DNA from: Chimonanthus salicifolius
Taxonomy: Eukaryota; Streptophyta; Magnoliopsida; Laurales; Calycanthaceae
DNA: 64,000 nucleotides
Direction of reading: 5' to 3'
NCBI GenBank assembly: GCA_013350335.1
Contig: CM023539.1
Span: 23,057,043 to 23,121,042, forward strand
The notes under the pieces were generated by a model. That model saw only the letters and a program-made list of their open reading frames with translations. It had not been told where the DNA came from and did no database searches. A program made the position numbers and the translations under genes. Position 1 is the stretch's first letter. The number at the start of each line of letters is the position of its first letter. Shown here in pieces: positions 1 through 11,670 of this stretch.

Positions 1-2153
1 GGAAGGACTTGGATTGTTACAAAGAGACACCAACCAAGGGGCACACCCCACCCCTGGGCAGATCAATCTCTTTTTGGAACAAAGAGATTTCTCTCTTCTC
101 TGTCTCTATCTCTTCCACCTACATCTCTAGACTTAGAGAATTGCTGAAGAACAAAGGAAGGAAAGAAGGATTAAGGAAGGAATTCAGAGAGACGGGAAAG
201 AAGGTATGGTTCTGAGTTTAATAATATAGGATTAAGATTAAGGGTGAACCATAGTTTTGGCCATGGGATGATCGAACCTATGGATTCTATATCCAATTGA
301 AAGGGCTGGCCAAACTATCATGGTGCCATGGAATTCGAAATCCATTTGAGAAATAGATATGTGTTGAAAACCAACAATCAAGGAATTGAATTCTGAATCA
401 TATTTTAATGGCACAAGATTGAATGAATAATGGAAAAACTCTAGCTTTGACTAGAGGGTAGAGTAAACTCACTAAGAGTTATATGAATGATATTATCTAT
501 GCTTAAAAGTGTTAAGGAGTGGATTTCATGGAGAAGGACTTTGCAAAATAAGCAAACAAAAAGATTGACAAAACATTCAGTCGACTGAAAGGTTATGAGT
601 CAAGGTTAAACAGTTCCGAGTCGTGTTTCAGCCAACTGATTATGTATTTCAATTGACTGAAAGTCTGCGGATAAGACAGAGGACTGTATCTGGACATGAT
701 TCAGTCGACTGAATTGAAAAGAATAATTTTTGAATATTTTCCAGATGCTACTGTTCATCTGGCAGGATTTAAGGGATGATGAAAATTAAATGGATAGTCA
801 GATTGATTTATTTATGTGATTAAATAAGGAAAAGAGATTCGTAAAGGGTTGCGATTCGTTGTGACGTGACCGTTGAACGTTATGTTCACAAAACAGCAAG
901 GATAATATACTGGATGTTGGTAGGATTCCTACCTTGTTGAGACACTGTGGATTATATATTTGTTACTGGTTTTATATCTAAATATGATGATTTACATTGG
1001 GTAAAACAATTGATATATGTATATGAACTAGTTTTCAAATAATTTATGTAATTTGAAATGAAATGGCATTATTGCATTCATGATCTCATGCATGGCATGG
1101 GAGGGAGTACATGGAACAGCAAGCCAAGTTATGAGCTGTCCGGACATGACTTGGGGCTTGATACTACCTTGTATTGAGCTATGTGAACTATTGATATGTT
1201 GGCCTTGTCCGGGATTGCTAGAAATGGGTACGGCGTAGTCTGGGTCAAAGAACTCCTGGCTAATCAGTCCCGAAACCCTGCGCAGAGGGAGAAGTCCACA
1301 CTTCATCGGTAATTCCGATTAACATATGTGGGGAGGTATAACAGTGACCTGGTGTTGCCTTCACAAAACACTGCAAACGTAAATGGCCAAGGGAACACCT
1401 TGATATGGCTTTATTTATCAAGGAAACTATTAATATGATTTGTGTTGTGATTGGATATGGAAATTGGGTGAGAGATCATTGACATATGACACCCATGACA
1501 TGACACATACATTAGCATGATTTTGATATGAGTATCATACGCTGTTTTTAGTACTTTAGATGTTTTACAGTTTTGATATGATGTACTTATCTTGATTTTT
1601 ATACTATTCCTAAGTGTACATAACCCTAATTGGAATTCCTATTGGGCGTGTTGACTAACGCCCTACTTCTACCCTATAGATGATGGAACAGGGAATGATA
1701 AGGACATGGGATATGAAGGGAGCCAAGCGTAGGAGCTTGGGAGATTGAAGTTTAAATTACTAGTTTTGTTTTCATTGATGTATCTGGAGACTTACATTTT
1801 GGTTTGTAATAACTTAGACTATTTTGGGACAACTTAGAATCTATTTGCGATGGTTTGATAACCTTTGAGTTTTAAATTAAAGTTATATGGTGATTGGCTT
1901 CTTTGCTTAATATTGACATGTATATGAATGGTATCTTATTCATATAATAATTCTGCAAATATTTCAATAATGCGTGTGAAATGTTTAAGTGGATTTAGTC
2001 CACGCACACGTATTGGTGGCCGGTTAAGTGTCGGGTTTTGAAAACTCAGACTTGACTCGCGTCGTGACGTACCCCTCTCTCTTTCACCCTCTTTATTTAT
2101 TAAAAAAAAATATACTCTGATTTGTGGCAAGTGAAAAAGGGCGGGGCGTTACA
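1..2153 (+). mobile_element. Long Ty3/gypsy (Tekay-like) LTR, 3' portion, TTCAGTCGACTGAA family
   Basis: The right end is the typical LTR terminus GGGCGGGGCGTTACA at 2139-2153, preceded by an A-run and by sequence shared with the 3' ends of the LTRs at 33365-36748 and 45893-49261. Conserved landmarks in order are a pyrimidine-rich then purine-rich leader, a GTATGG splice-donor-like site at 204, perfect TTCAGTCGACTGAA dyads (576-589 and near 700-715), CATGCATGGCATGGGAGG near 1088, and a branch-point/acceptor block near 1650-1679. The left end lies outside the window, so solo LTR or element end cannot be decided. The outer LTR at 32892-33364 plus 49262-51101 is a relative of the same family: leader, dyad word and flanking blocks match. 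Confidence 0.8.
204..1679 (+). other. Predicted intron inside the LTR
   Basis: The donor reads AAG|GTATGG at 204. The acceptor is TTGACTAACGCCC followed by a pyrimidine tract and TATAG ending at 1679. The same pair of blocks recurs in the other Tekay-like LTRs of this window. Splicing is inferred from sequence only. Confidence 0.45.
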
Positions 2154-2366
2154 CGAGGTGCCCGAGAATACTAGGAGGGACAGGTTGGGAGGTGGTCATG
2201 GTAGCCTCAGAGAAGCCATTGGGACGAGTGTTGGTTCGCCCAAGGCAAATTTGGAGGCCCCTGCATTCACGATACCCGAGTGCGTGGTGGATGAGGTGTC
2301 CCCAGTGGTCCGATGGGCGGAGTAGTTCGCCCGTGTGAAAACAAGAGGGTGGGATGGTGGTTATGA

Positions 2367-2714
2367 TCCCCGGATAGTTAAATGGGTTGAGGGTGTTTTA
2401 CCCACACATCGGCGGAGGGATGGTGCGGTTGAGGACAGTTCCCGCTGATATGGTTTGTGGTCCCCGGATAGCCGAGTGGGTTGAGGGTGTTTCACCCACA
2501 CATCGGCGGAAGGATGGTACGGTTGAGGACAACTCCCGCTGATATGGTTTGTGATCTCCGGATAGCCGAGTGGGTTGAGGGTATTTCACACACACATCGG
2601 CAGAGGGATGATGCGGTTGAGGACAGCTCCTATTGATATGGTCTGTGATCCCCGGATGACCGAGTGGTTTGAGGGGCTTTGCCCACATATCGGTAAAGAG
2701 TTGGTACAGTCTAA
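2367..2714 (+). repeat. 94-bp tandem repeat, about 4 copies
   Basis: Copies begin with TCCCCGGATAG or variants at 2367, 2461, 2555 and 2649, an exact spacing of 94 bp. Each contains CCCACACATCGGCGGA followed by GGTTGAGGACA. Confidence 0.85.
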
Positions 2715-3092
2715 GGTGTGTATTCCGGGCTATGACACCTGTAGGGTGGGGACAGTCTGAGGTGTGTATTTCAGGTTATGACACCTCTAGGGTGGGGACA
2801 GTTTGAGGTGCATATTCCAAGCTATGACACTTGTAGGGTGGGGACAATCTTAGGTGTGTATTCTAGGTTATGACATATGTAGGGTGGGGACAATTTGAGG
2901 TGCGTTTTCCAAGCTATAACACCGGTAGGGTGGAGACAGTCTGACGTGTGTATTCCAAGCTATGACACCTGCAGGGTGGGGACAGTCTGAGGTGTAGTGT
3001 GATATGGTATTCCAGGCTATAACACCGGTAGGGTGGGGACAATCTGAGTTGTGTATTCCAGGCTATGATACATGTAGGGTGGGGAGAGTCTG
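2715..3092 (+). repeat. 46-bp tandem repeat, about 8 copies
   Basis: Copies start with GGTGTGTATTCC or variants at 2715, 2761, 2807, 2853, 2899 and 2945. A copy with a short insertion follows near 2991 and a last one near 3047. Each contains CTATGACACC and GTAGGGTGGGGACA. Confidence 0.85.
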
Positions 3093-3550
3093 TGCTGAGA
3101 ATGGACCTCTATGGAGGTGGTAACCCTAGATGTGAGGCGATTCTGATTATGTTGTGTACGTGCTGGATGTTTCACACGGTGGATCGTGCGTATGTTACGT
3201 GTGACGATGCATCTAGACATTCTTGATATCTCATAGTAGTGGGTATGCAGTGCATGATGTGTGTTGGGTGATTTATATATATGTGTTCCTTCACTGGGCG
3301 TGTAGAGCTCATCCCTTGCCTTTCAGGTGCTCCGTTGGAGGCGGGACCCAATGGGTCTTGGGATCAGACTTAGTCAGTGGCGATTGCTGTTGACTTAGGT
3401 TGTTGTCATTTTTCTATCATTTTGAGAACCTTATATATTTGTTTCAGTTATCATATGGTTTTATGAATAATTGTAATAATTGTTAAATCCCACTACTATA
3501 TTAGTTGGTATTGTGGTACTTTTATTGTTCTTCATTAATGTTATTATTGT

Positions 3551-4775
3551 TAGTTCAAAAAAAAAAGGAAAAATATACCCGATATATGTTTTTTTTTTCT
3601 TTTTGGGTATTTAATGAGATGTTTTGGAGATAAACGAAGAAAGAAAAGAGGGATTTGAGGACGAAATGAGGGATCTGAAAAAAAGAAAGTAGGAATCTAA
3701 AGAAAGAGAAGAGGGATCAAGAAAGAAAATAGGGATGGATGGAGAAAGAAAAGAGGGATTCGAACGGCCCCATCTAAAATAAGCTTCTTTATTTACTTTC
3801 TCAATTTCGTTCTTTCTTTCCTAGCTACGTGTGTTGATGTCTTTCCAGATTTTGCTCCATGTTTTTTCGCTAATACTGTTACAGCAGTGCTTTTGCTGTT
3901 TGCAAGGAAGGCAGCCATGTTACCTTCTCTCCTATCTATATTTGTTTTCTGCAGGATCCTACCGTCCCTCTCAGCCTTCTTTTCTTTGTATGCCAAAAGA
4001 TAGCAAACCCCTTTCTTCTATTTTTGGTCAAACCATCGCTGGCTTTCCTCTTTTTTCTTATCTTTTTTAACACATTGGTTTCGCTCGTGTTGCATTACCG
4101 CTACTGTCTTCTTTTGTGTTTGTTGCTTGCCTACTAGCCAGATCACTACACAGAGATAAAGAAAAAGAAGTCAGAGATGAAAGGAGAGAAAAATGTTGCT
4201 GATTGTGTCTTTCTTCTTTATTCAATGCTGATCTGTAGTGCGACGGTCTTTCTTCTTTATTCAATGTTGATTGCCTGTTCGGTTAGTGCAAGCTGCAGTC
4301 TTTCTCACTAGGTTCTGCCTTTTGATTCTGCCTCTCTTGATAGCTTTTCATTGAGTCGGGAGTGCCTTGTGAACATTGATCTAGGTTCACTTAGGTGGTT
4401 GTCATTGAAGAACGAAGTTGGAGTGTTGTTTGAAGTTGGAGCGGCAGAGAATGTGTTGACACTCTTAACGTGTATGACCGTAGCAAGAAGATGAAATGAC
4501 CCCAACTTCTTTTTCTGTTGATCTTTTGTTCTCTTGTGTTCCTTTTGTGCTTTCTTTCTTCAGCAAGAAAACTTCAGAAGCTGCTTCTCCGCTGTGAAGA
4601 GTCAAGTGCTGCTTCCGAATGATGATATTTGCAAACAAATCTCTAAGCCTACATCTGCAAATTGGAAAGAGACAAGTATCTCCTCAAATTCGGACCCTCT
4701 TTGGAATTGCTTTCTCGCTGGATTACAATAGCTTCTTTTGGCAATTTCTATATATGCAGTAATGGTATATTCTGC
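3551..4775. other. Unassigned intergenic stretch
   Basis: No recognisable gene or element. At 3630-3770 there is a purine-rich, loosely repeated block (GAAAGAAAAGAGGGAT variants). The short open frames at 3793-4731 match no family I know and have no flanking gene signals. The border with the tandem unit at 4776 is abrupt. Confidence 0.5.
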
Positions 4776-6055
4776 AACTTGTAATTATCATTTTGTCTAT
4801 GCCTTTTTCTTGGCTTTTCTTAGCCTGTCTGTGGGCTGTTCTGTGCTTGGCACGGTCTGTGGGCTAAGCGTTTTTGGCTTCCCTGAGTTTTCTCTCAGCA
4901 TGACTTTTTGTTTTGGGAATATGATTCCCTATTTTCGAATGAAAATAGGACATAGGACTTTCAGCTTCAGACACCTTCTGTTCGTACTCTACCTATCTAG
5001 TACATAGGACTTTTTTTAGCACTGCACCTTGAATTTGGAAACAGTTAAAACTCAAGCTACTTATGTTATGGAAATTGCACAATTTCAAGCAAAATTTTGT
5101 GCAGCGAACACATCAAATGGCGTCTATCCATCCAGTAACATTGTAGCACTGACCCAAACTGCTTTAGAAATCTTTCTTGAGTGATGCTCCAAAGCATTCC
5201 CCTCCACAACTGTGACCAACTAAAATAAACTTTTCATTCTCGGGAAGATTCTGAAGATAATTAGTCAGTGGTTTTGCATACTCTGCCATTATTGATATGT
5301 AGTTTGAATATGTGAGATCAATCCCATACACCAAGAGATCTGAAGTGGTGGGATGCAGTCCTGCTTCCTCTAATAGAGAAATGGACTTGTACCAACACCA
5401 TGCTCCAGATCCTTCTCCATGAATTTCTATCCAAATCTTCTTGCTTTCATTGCAAAGTTTGAATTTACTGGTTTCCATCTTGGGCTTTTGAACTTAGTGA
5501 GCTTGAGCTTCAATCTGGGCCCACTTTAACAAGTGTTGAGAATTTACCACATTTACAATTAAAATCCAAAAATTATTACCATAATCCAAATTCTCATAAT
5601 TGGACTTGAATTAGGATAGTTTACAATAAGTTCCAAATTATGTGGTAAAACTCAAACTTTCCAAAAATAGCAACATTAGCCCAATTTCTGCATTTCTACT
5701 CAATTTTAAGTCCTTTTCTCGAATTTCTCTGTTTTATCGGCAAAAGTCCAAAATTCAAGAGCTAACTAATCTAATATTTAGGGGAAAATTGTCATTTTTC
5801 TGTGTTCATCAATGCATATCATCTTATTCTTCCAAAGGTAAGATTTTGATGTGATCACAAAATTGACAATAAGGAGACACGGATAAACTAAGGCTCTAAC
5901 TATCTCCCCCCTTTGTCAATTTTGTAATTTGGATGAGTTTTTCAACTCGAATGAAAAATTTGTGACTCATTTAAGTCAAAATTATATTAAGCTTGTTAAA
6001 CTCAGATTCACTATTTAAATTTTTCTGAATTTTAAATTATAAAGGTAGAAATCTG
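4776..6055 (-). repeat. Tandem unit 1, first part (methylesterase side)
   Basis: This block is nearly identical to 22674-23942, and its first part also to 25755-26405. The unit continues at 12738 after the LTR insertion at 6056-12737 and at 22151 after the copia insertion. Removing both insertions and their target duplications gives a unit of about 3.09 kb, matching unit 2. The sequence left of 4776 is not shared with the other copies, so the array starts here. Confidence 0.85.
5085..5478 (-). pseudogene. Methylesterase (MES11-like alpha/beta hydrolase) pseudogene, copy 1
   Basis: The minus-strand reading resembles the N-terminal half of plant MES11-type methylesterases, alpha/beta-hydrolase enzymes related to those that demethylate methyl-salicylate, methyl-IAA or methyl-jasmonate. 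Visible landmarks are the oxyanion-loop region IHGEGSGAWCWYK, the LLEEAGL helix, MAEYAKPLTNYLQNLPENEK, and the nucleophile elbow VGHSCGG with its catalytic serine. The frame then shifts. In the next frame ISKAV...SATMLLDG continues, followed by an in-frame TAG where a glutamine codon is expected, then TPFDVFAAQNF. The C-terminal half, which would hold the remaining Asp and His of the triad, is missing. The frameshift and stop are identical in all three copies, so this gene was dead before the duplication. Substrate cannot be predicted. Confidence 0.8.
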
Positions 6056-7314
6056 TAACGCCCCGCCCTTTTTCACTAGCCGAAAATCAGAGTCTATTTT
6101 TTTTTTTTTTAATAAAGAGTGAGAGAGAGCAGGACGCCACGACGCGAGCTAAATCCGACCTTCCAAAACCCGACCCTTAACTGGCCAACCATACGTGTGC
6201 GTGGATCAAGTCCAATAAAATGTTTCACACGTACTCAAGTTAAACATGTGGAATAAATCATAGATACGGAATTATAATAGAATAATAATTCTATTCCATT
6301 TTAGATAGCAAGGATGTCCATCACTTAACAATAATTATCTTACGTTAATATATCCAAAATTAACATTCAAATCATAGCAAATAATCTACGTTATTACAGT
6401 CCCGAATGCTAGCTACTCAAATTACACTGTCCATGAGTAACTTAAATAAATTGAAACTAAAACATCCAAGCTCCTAAGCTTGGCTCCAATCTCATTTCCT
6501 CGTTTCGTCCATTTCTTGTGTCATCAACTAGGGTAGAAGTAGAGTGTTAGACAACTGCCCAGTAGATACTCCAAGTACGGTCAAACACATGGGTTAGTAT
6601 AAAAATCCAGATATAATACATCATGCCGTACTTGTAAAATATCGTATCCAAAACAGTGTATGATAATAATAAAGATCCAATCATACAGATAAAAACCAGA
6701 AACAGTGCATGATAATAGAGGTCATAATCATGCTGATTCAATGTCATGCCATGGGTGTCATATGCCATGAGTCCCACCCATCACCCATATCACAAACACA
6801 TAGTATCCTCTTGATGGAAACTGCTCATCAAGGTCTTCCCACGAATGCCTTAAAGACGCCCCGACGGAGCATGGTCTCCTGTTACAACTCAATCATACAT
6901 CCCTCTTGATGGAAAACTCCTCATAAATGTATCCTCACGAATGCCTTACGAACGCCCCGACTGAGCGTGGTCTCCGGTTACATTTCATTCCTCCCATGCC
7001 ATGCATGAGATGCAAATGCCAACATGCTATGTAATAATACAAATCATAGTATTAAAAACCCATCATTAAAACATAACATTTGATACAAACTAACTCATCA
7101 AAATATGAATTAAAATCATCATACATATCCCATGGTATCAATGAGGTAGGAATCCTACCAATGACCAACTAGTGTATCCATACGTTTTTGTTCGAAAACC
7201 GCTCACCGATCGTACACCGCTTGTGAGGTCCCGTTACCTTATTACATATCAATAAGTCAAACCAACGTTCCATTTAATTTCCAACTATGTTTAAGTCCAT
7301 AAACATACCTTAGT

Positions 7315-7870
7315 GGGGTTCGGCCATACAACATGGCCGAACCTCACTTATTTGGTTTTGGGTCCAAAGTCATTCCCTCTTTGATTCATTATTCCAAACA
7401 CACATAAGTTAATCATCTAACATTCATAAAAACCCTAAGTCCATAAAACCTTCTCCATGGGGTTCAGCCATACACCATGGACGAACCCATGGTCCTTCAT
7501 TTTCACCCATTTACATCTTTGCCATTATTTCCATCTCCTCATGCTTAGGTCCAAAACATACATCCACAACTATACATTTTCCATGGTTCAATCATACACT
7601 TAGGACACTTATACGTACCTAGATCCAAAAACATGATCCATGGGGTTTGGCCATACACCATGGCCGAACCCATGGTCATTTAATTTTACCATTTGGCCAT
7701 TATTTCCTTCCATAGGTAATCACCTAATTTACTTACCCATACTTAGGTCCATAAATGCTTCATCAAATCATGACATAATACAAAATGACCCATAAAAATG
7801 GTTCATGGGGTTCGGCCTTACACCATGGCCTGTCTTATTTCCCATCTTCTCCTTTAAATCATTTACAATC
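7315..7870 (-). repeat. GGTTCGGCCAT...ATGGCCGAACC hairpin array, proximal part
   Basis: Imperfect stem-loops with arms GGGTTCGGCCAT and ATGGCCGAACCC occur near 7315-7345, 7459-7488, 7648-7674 and 7805. The array continues in the same LTR at 11245-11670, on the far side of the inserted LTR. Confidence 0.8.
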
Positions 7871-7885
7871 TTAGGTCCATTACCC

Positions 7886-10800
7886 TGACCCAGATTAGGC
7901 GTGTTTTAGCTTAATAATCTCACTTAGACCGGTTAATCTCGAAGATTTCGGTTAGGGCTTAGTGAGAAGCCCAGGTGTGGCCTAATCAGAGCTCGAGAGC
8001 TAAGTGATCCAGCTCATCCAGTTGGAAGGGCAAAATGGTAATTTACCGTTAATTGTTATTATTTTATAAATAATGTTGTTATATGATTATTATTGGATGA
8101 TATTATTCTCCTTAGTCAAGGATTTGTATTTCTGATTTTAAAATAATTTTATTTTCAGAAAATAGTATTTAAAAACAGCCCGTCAAAACCCCGAAAAAGA
8201 GAAATAATTATTTTAAATGGTTTGGAAATGAAATAAATTTTGAAACAAGTATTTTATGTTAGACCATTTTAAGTATGGTCTAGTTATTCTTTAAAACCCC
8301 AAAATAAGGTTTCTAAATTGTTTTATTTAACATTTGTTTAATTAAGTAAATAGTGTTAAATTGTGATTTTTATTTAAATCAATGGTTTTTAGTAAGAGTT
8401 AAATCTCCAAATTTTTATGGTGATTAAAGTTTTTAAAACCCAACTTATCTGTAAGGTTGGATTAAGAATTTGAGTTTTAAAATCATGCTTTTAGTTAAAA
8501 AAATCGTCTTTTTATCAAAATAGGGACTTATTTGCAAAATGAGAACTTTGGAAGGGTTGATCTGCAACGAAACAGTATGGGTACTGTTTCGAACGTAAGC
8601 ATGAACTGCATGCAATGGCATGCAGTGGCCATCCAGCCACCTTTCCCGGTTGAAAACTCTATAAATCCAGCCCTCAGCTCAGCTGATTTCCTCCCACACT
8701 TACTATGTTCCTCTCAGCCTCTCTCAACTGCTCTCTGTGAAACAAAACACCCTCCTTCTTGGCCCCTGTTTTTCTAGTTTTAAACTTAACCGTAAGCCTT
8801 AGAGGAAGCTTTTCAAAAATCAGATCTTTCAGCCCAGGAACTCCAGTGAAGGTAACCACTGTGTTCCTTTTCAAATACCAGTCGGTTTAGAATCAAGAAA
8901 AACCAGTTTTGGTCAAGTTTTGAGTAAGAAAAACCATTTCAAATTTTGAGGAAAAACTCGATTTTTAGTGTACCAGTGAGCTTTCAGTGTTAAAATCTAC
9001 TGGCCTACCGAGCTTCAAAGCTCCAAACCATTCTTTATGGAAAGAGGACTCCCAGAGGAGTCTATCAGACTGGCTAGGTGTGGAAACTGAATTCGGAAAA
9101 CCCACTGTTTCGGATTCGTATTTCATACAATGTCTGTCGTCACTGTCTGCTGGTGCAGACAGTGAGGAAGACAACTCTCGGACGGTCCGAGAGTCGATCT
9201 TCGGACGGTCCGAGGGTCGCCCTTCGAACGGTCCGAGAGGACCCCTCGGACATTCCGAGCTTCACCCGAAGCCCAGAAGCGCCCGAGGCTAGCCAGGCTC
9301 AACAGGACATTCCGAGCTGAGTTCGGAAGAACCGAACCCCACTCGGAAGATCCGAACCGAGTTCGGAAGAACCGAACCGTACTCGGAAGATCCGAGCTCT
9401 ACTTCGGATGTTCCGAGACTTACAGACCCACCGAGACTTGCTTTTCTCTATTTTTTAGTTCGGATGGACTTCGAATGATCTGAGACCCGATCTTCGGATG
9501 ATCCGAAGTCAGACCCATAATCCGAGGTCAGTGACTAGTTTAGGTGTGGTTCGGATGATCCGAAGCCACAGTACCTGGTTCCGAGGCATGTTCCGAGGGA
9601 CCCAGTTTTTGAATGTCAAACCTTGATTGTATTGATTGCATGTGATGTTAGTACCCCTTGTTAATCTAAAATTTATACTAACCCTCTTCTCTTAATACTA
9701 TAGTGTATATACTATTGTATTCACTTCCAGGCCGACTCTATTGGTCGGGCACTGAGTGACCTCAAGGCCTTACTCAAAATGTCAGATCTGGTCCTATCCA
9801 AAAGACAACCGAGAAGTGACCTGAGAATCTAGGCCTAACTCAATAAGTCAATCTGGTCAATGCCCAGAAGACAATATGAATTTTGGACTGAGCACCCTTA
9901 TTATTTTACATACTGTGGATTATTGTAATTTAAAAAGGATAGAAACCAAGTAGGAGACTCAATTCCATATACCTTGGATATTTTTGGGAAAACATGGTTT
10001 TGTAAAAACTACTTGTGTGTATATATATGATGTTATGTATATGACTTATAATTGATTGTGCACTTGTTTATTTATTTGAACAGAGACCGCGAAACCACAC
10101 AATTACGGTGAAGGAACTTAACTTTGCAGAAAATGTAAACAGGTTTTATTATAAGATGAGTCTTGAGCAATGAGTGGTTTCAGATTTGATGAACCCACTC
10201 ATGTGCCTAGACATGATGCACTATGGTAAGAGTGTTTATGATGCTTATATTGATTATATGAAATGTGTAAGACTGCTTCCACGTGCCCTTCACTATTGAA
10301 CCAATATCGGCCATGTGTGTAAGATGGTTTATGTCTACTGGACCATGGGTGTCGACAGTTGCTGACTTGAGGGTGTCAGTATCGGCTATGGGAGAGCTAG
10401 AGATGTACTTGCAAGGATGTATTTTGACCGTGTCGGGACTTAATACAATAGTTCTCAGCAGTAGTATGTAGGCGTTACGTTGGAAGATAGCAGTATTCGA
10501 AGGAATGATGAATTATGAGACTGATGATGATATTATTTGTTTTCAAGCATGAGATATTATTGCAACTGTTGATTATTTGCTAACATGTTATTTACTTAAC
10601 TGCACTGTTATATTTCCCTCACTGGGCTAGTTAGCTCACCCCACTCACCTTTCAGGAGATGAACCCGATGAGGAGAACCCTCTATTTCAAGCTTAGAGTG
10701 GATAAGCTGCGGCTCTGTTTTGGGATTCCCACTGAGGGGAATACCCTTATATTTACTTTCTGGTTCTTGGAAACCTCTTGCTTTTGTAAAGTACCGAGTG

Positions 10801-11100
10801 TGGTACTTAATTTGTATTAACGTGATGTACTAGAACCGCTATGCTTCTGGAGTTACTCTAATGACGATGATGATGTTTGAATAATAACTCAATGTTCGGA
10901 CTTATGTGTATTGATGTTTGTGTTTGTGTCTCTTGGGGAGGGACTTATGGTATATGTTTGAGTCCACATATTGGGATCATGTGTGACCCTTTGGGCCTAA
11001 CTATTGATCCGGCCCATTTAGAATGCTTAAGTATTGTCTTAGCTTTTAAAAAAAAAAATCAGTTGCTTTCTGGGCCCCCCCTTCAGGTCGGGGCGTGACA
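7886..11100 (+). mobile_element. LTR of another gypsy family with TCGGAC/GTCCGA array, inserted in the solo LTR
   Basis: About 3.2 kb with no coding content, running from TGACCCAGATTAGG to GGGGCGTGACA. The surrounding minus-strand LTR sequence resumes at 11101. It has a donor-like GAAGGTAACC near 8852, a dyad array at 9175-9600, and an acceptor-like block (GGGCTAGTTAGCTCACC, CACCTTTCAG) ending at 10655. The flanks TACCC and CCAAG do not form a clear target duplication, so the left border is less certain or was trimmed. Confidence 0.65.
9175..9600 (+). repeat. Array of TCGGAC(G)GTCCGA / TTCGGATGATCCGAA dyads
   Basis: More than a dozen short self-complementary words built on CGGA...TCCGA occur in about 425 bp, with irregular spacing (for example TCGGACGGTCCGAGAG near 9178 and TCGGATGATCCGAA near 9495). 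The CpG content is well above that of the flanks. Confidence 0.85.
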
Positions 11101-11244
11101 CCAAGTCCCTCCATGGGGGGGTTTAATCATACACTTAGGTTCATCCTTTTCGATCATCATTAACCATATTTAAACCTATTAAAATTACCAACATTCTCCC
11201 ATCATTTTCATGGTCCAAACATCTAAGTCCATCAATATCTCTCC

Positions 11245-11670
11245 ATGGGGTTCGGCCATACACCATGGCCGAACCCATGGTCCATGGTTCTTCACCAATT
11301 TCAACATTTGAGACCATTTAAATATCAATAACATTCCTCCATTATTTCTCTCCTTTAAAACCTTTTAAATCACTAATACCCTTCCATGGGGTTCAGCCAT
11401 ACAACATGGCCGAACCCTATGGTTCATCATTTCCATTAAAATAAATCATACATCCATGATTGATCCTTTGATGGGGTTCGGCCATACATCTGGCCGAACC
11501 TCATCTTACCCTTCCTTTGTCTTTAATGGTCCATGCATATCAACCTTAGGGTTTGGCCATGCAAGGCCAACCCATGATCTTTGATCATAATACCTTATCT
11601 TAGACATGCATGAGATCTTTTCCATACATACATAACCATTAGGGTTCGACCATGCAAGGGCCGAACCATG
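11245..11670 (-). repeat. GGTTCGGCCAT...ATGGCCGAACC hairpin array, distal part
   Basis: Further copies of the same stem-loop lie near 11247-11277, 11387-11417, 11474-11502, 11551-11572 and 11641-11668. On the minus strand they lie just downstream of the predicted donor at 11719. Confidence 0.8.

Larger units (their letters stand above)
2154..3550 (+). mobile_element. Second gypsy LTR fragment with tandem arrays
   Basis: This sequence abuts the LTR end at 2153 and has no protein-coding content. It holds two tandem arrays (listed separately) and a block near 3290-3326 (CTTCACTGGGCGTG..., CCTTTCAG) that resembles the acceptor-like block at 10620-10655 of the LTR at 7886-11100. That points to a gypsy LTR of another family. 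Neither terminus nor a target duplication is visible; the right boundary is approximate. Confidence 0.5.

Noticed and set aside
2367..3092. Possible CRISPR-like array because of regular spacing
   Set aside because: Units are contiguous tandem repeats without unique spacers, inside plant LTR DNA.
3793..4731. Several 60-80-residue frames that might be small genes
   Set aside because: No start context, no domain, no promoter or conservation signal; composition typical of non-coding DNA.
5164..5478. Methylesterase frame as a functional short hydrolase
   Set aside because: It lacks the C-terminal half with two catalytic residues, and carries a frameshift and a stop shared by all three copies.
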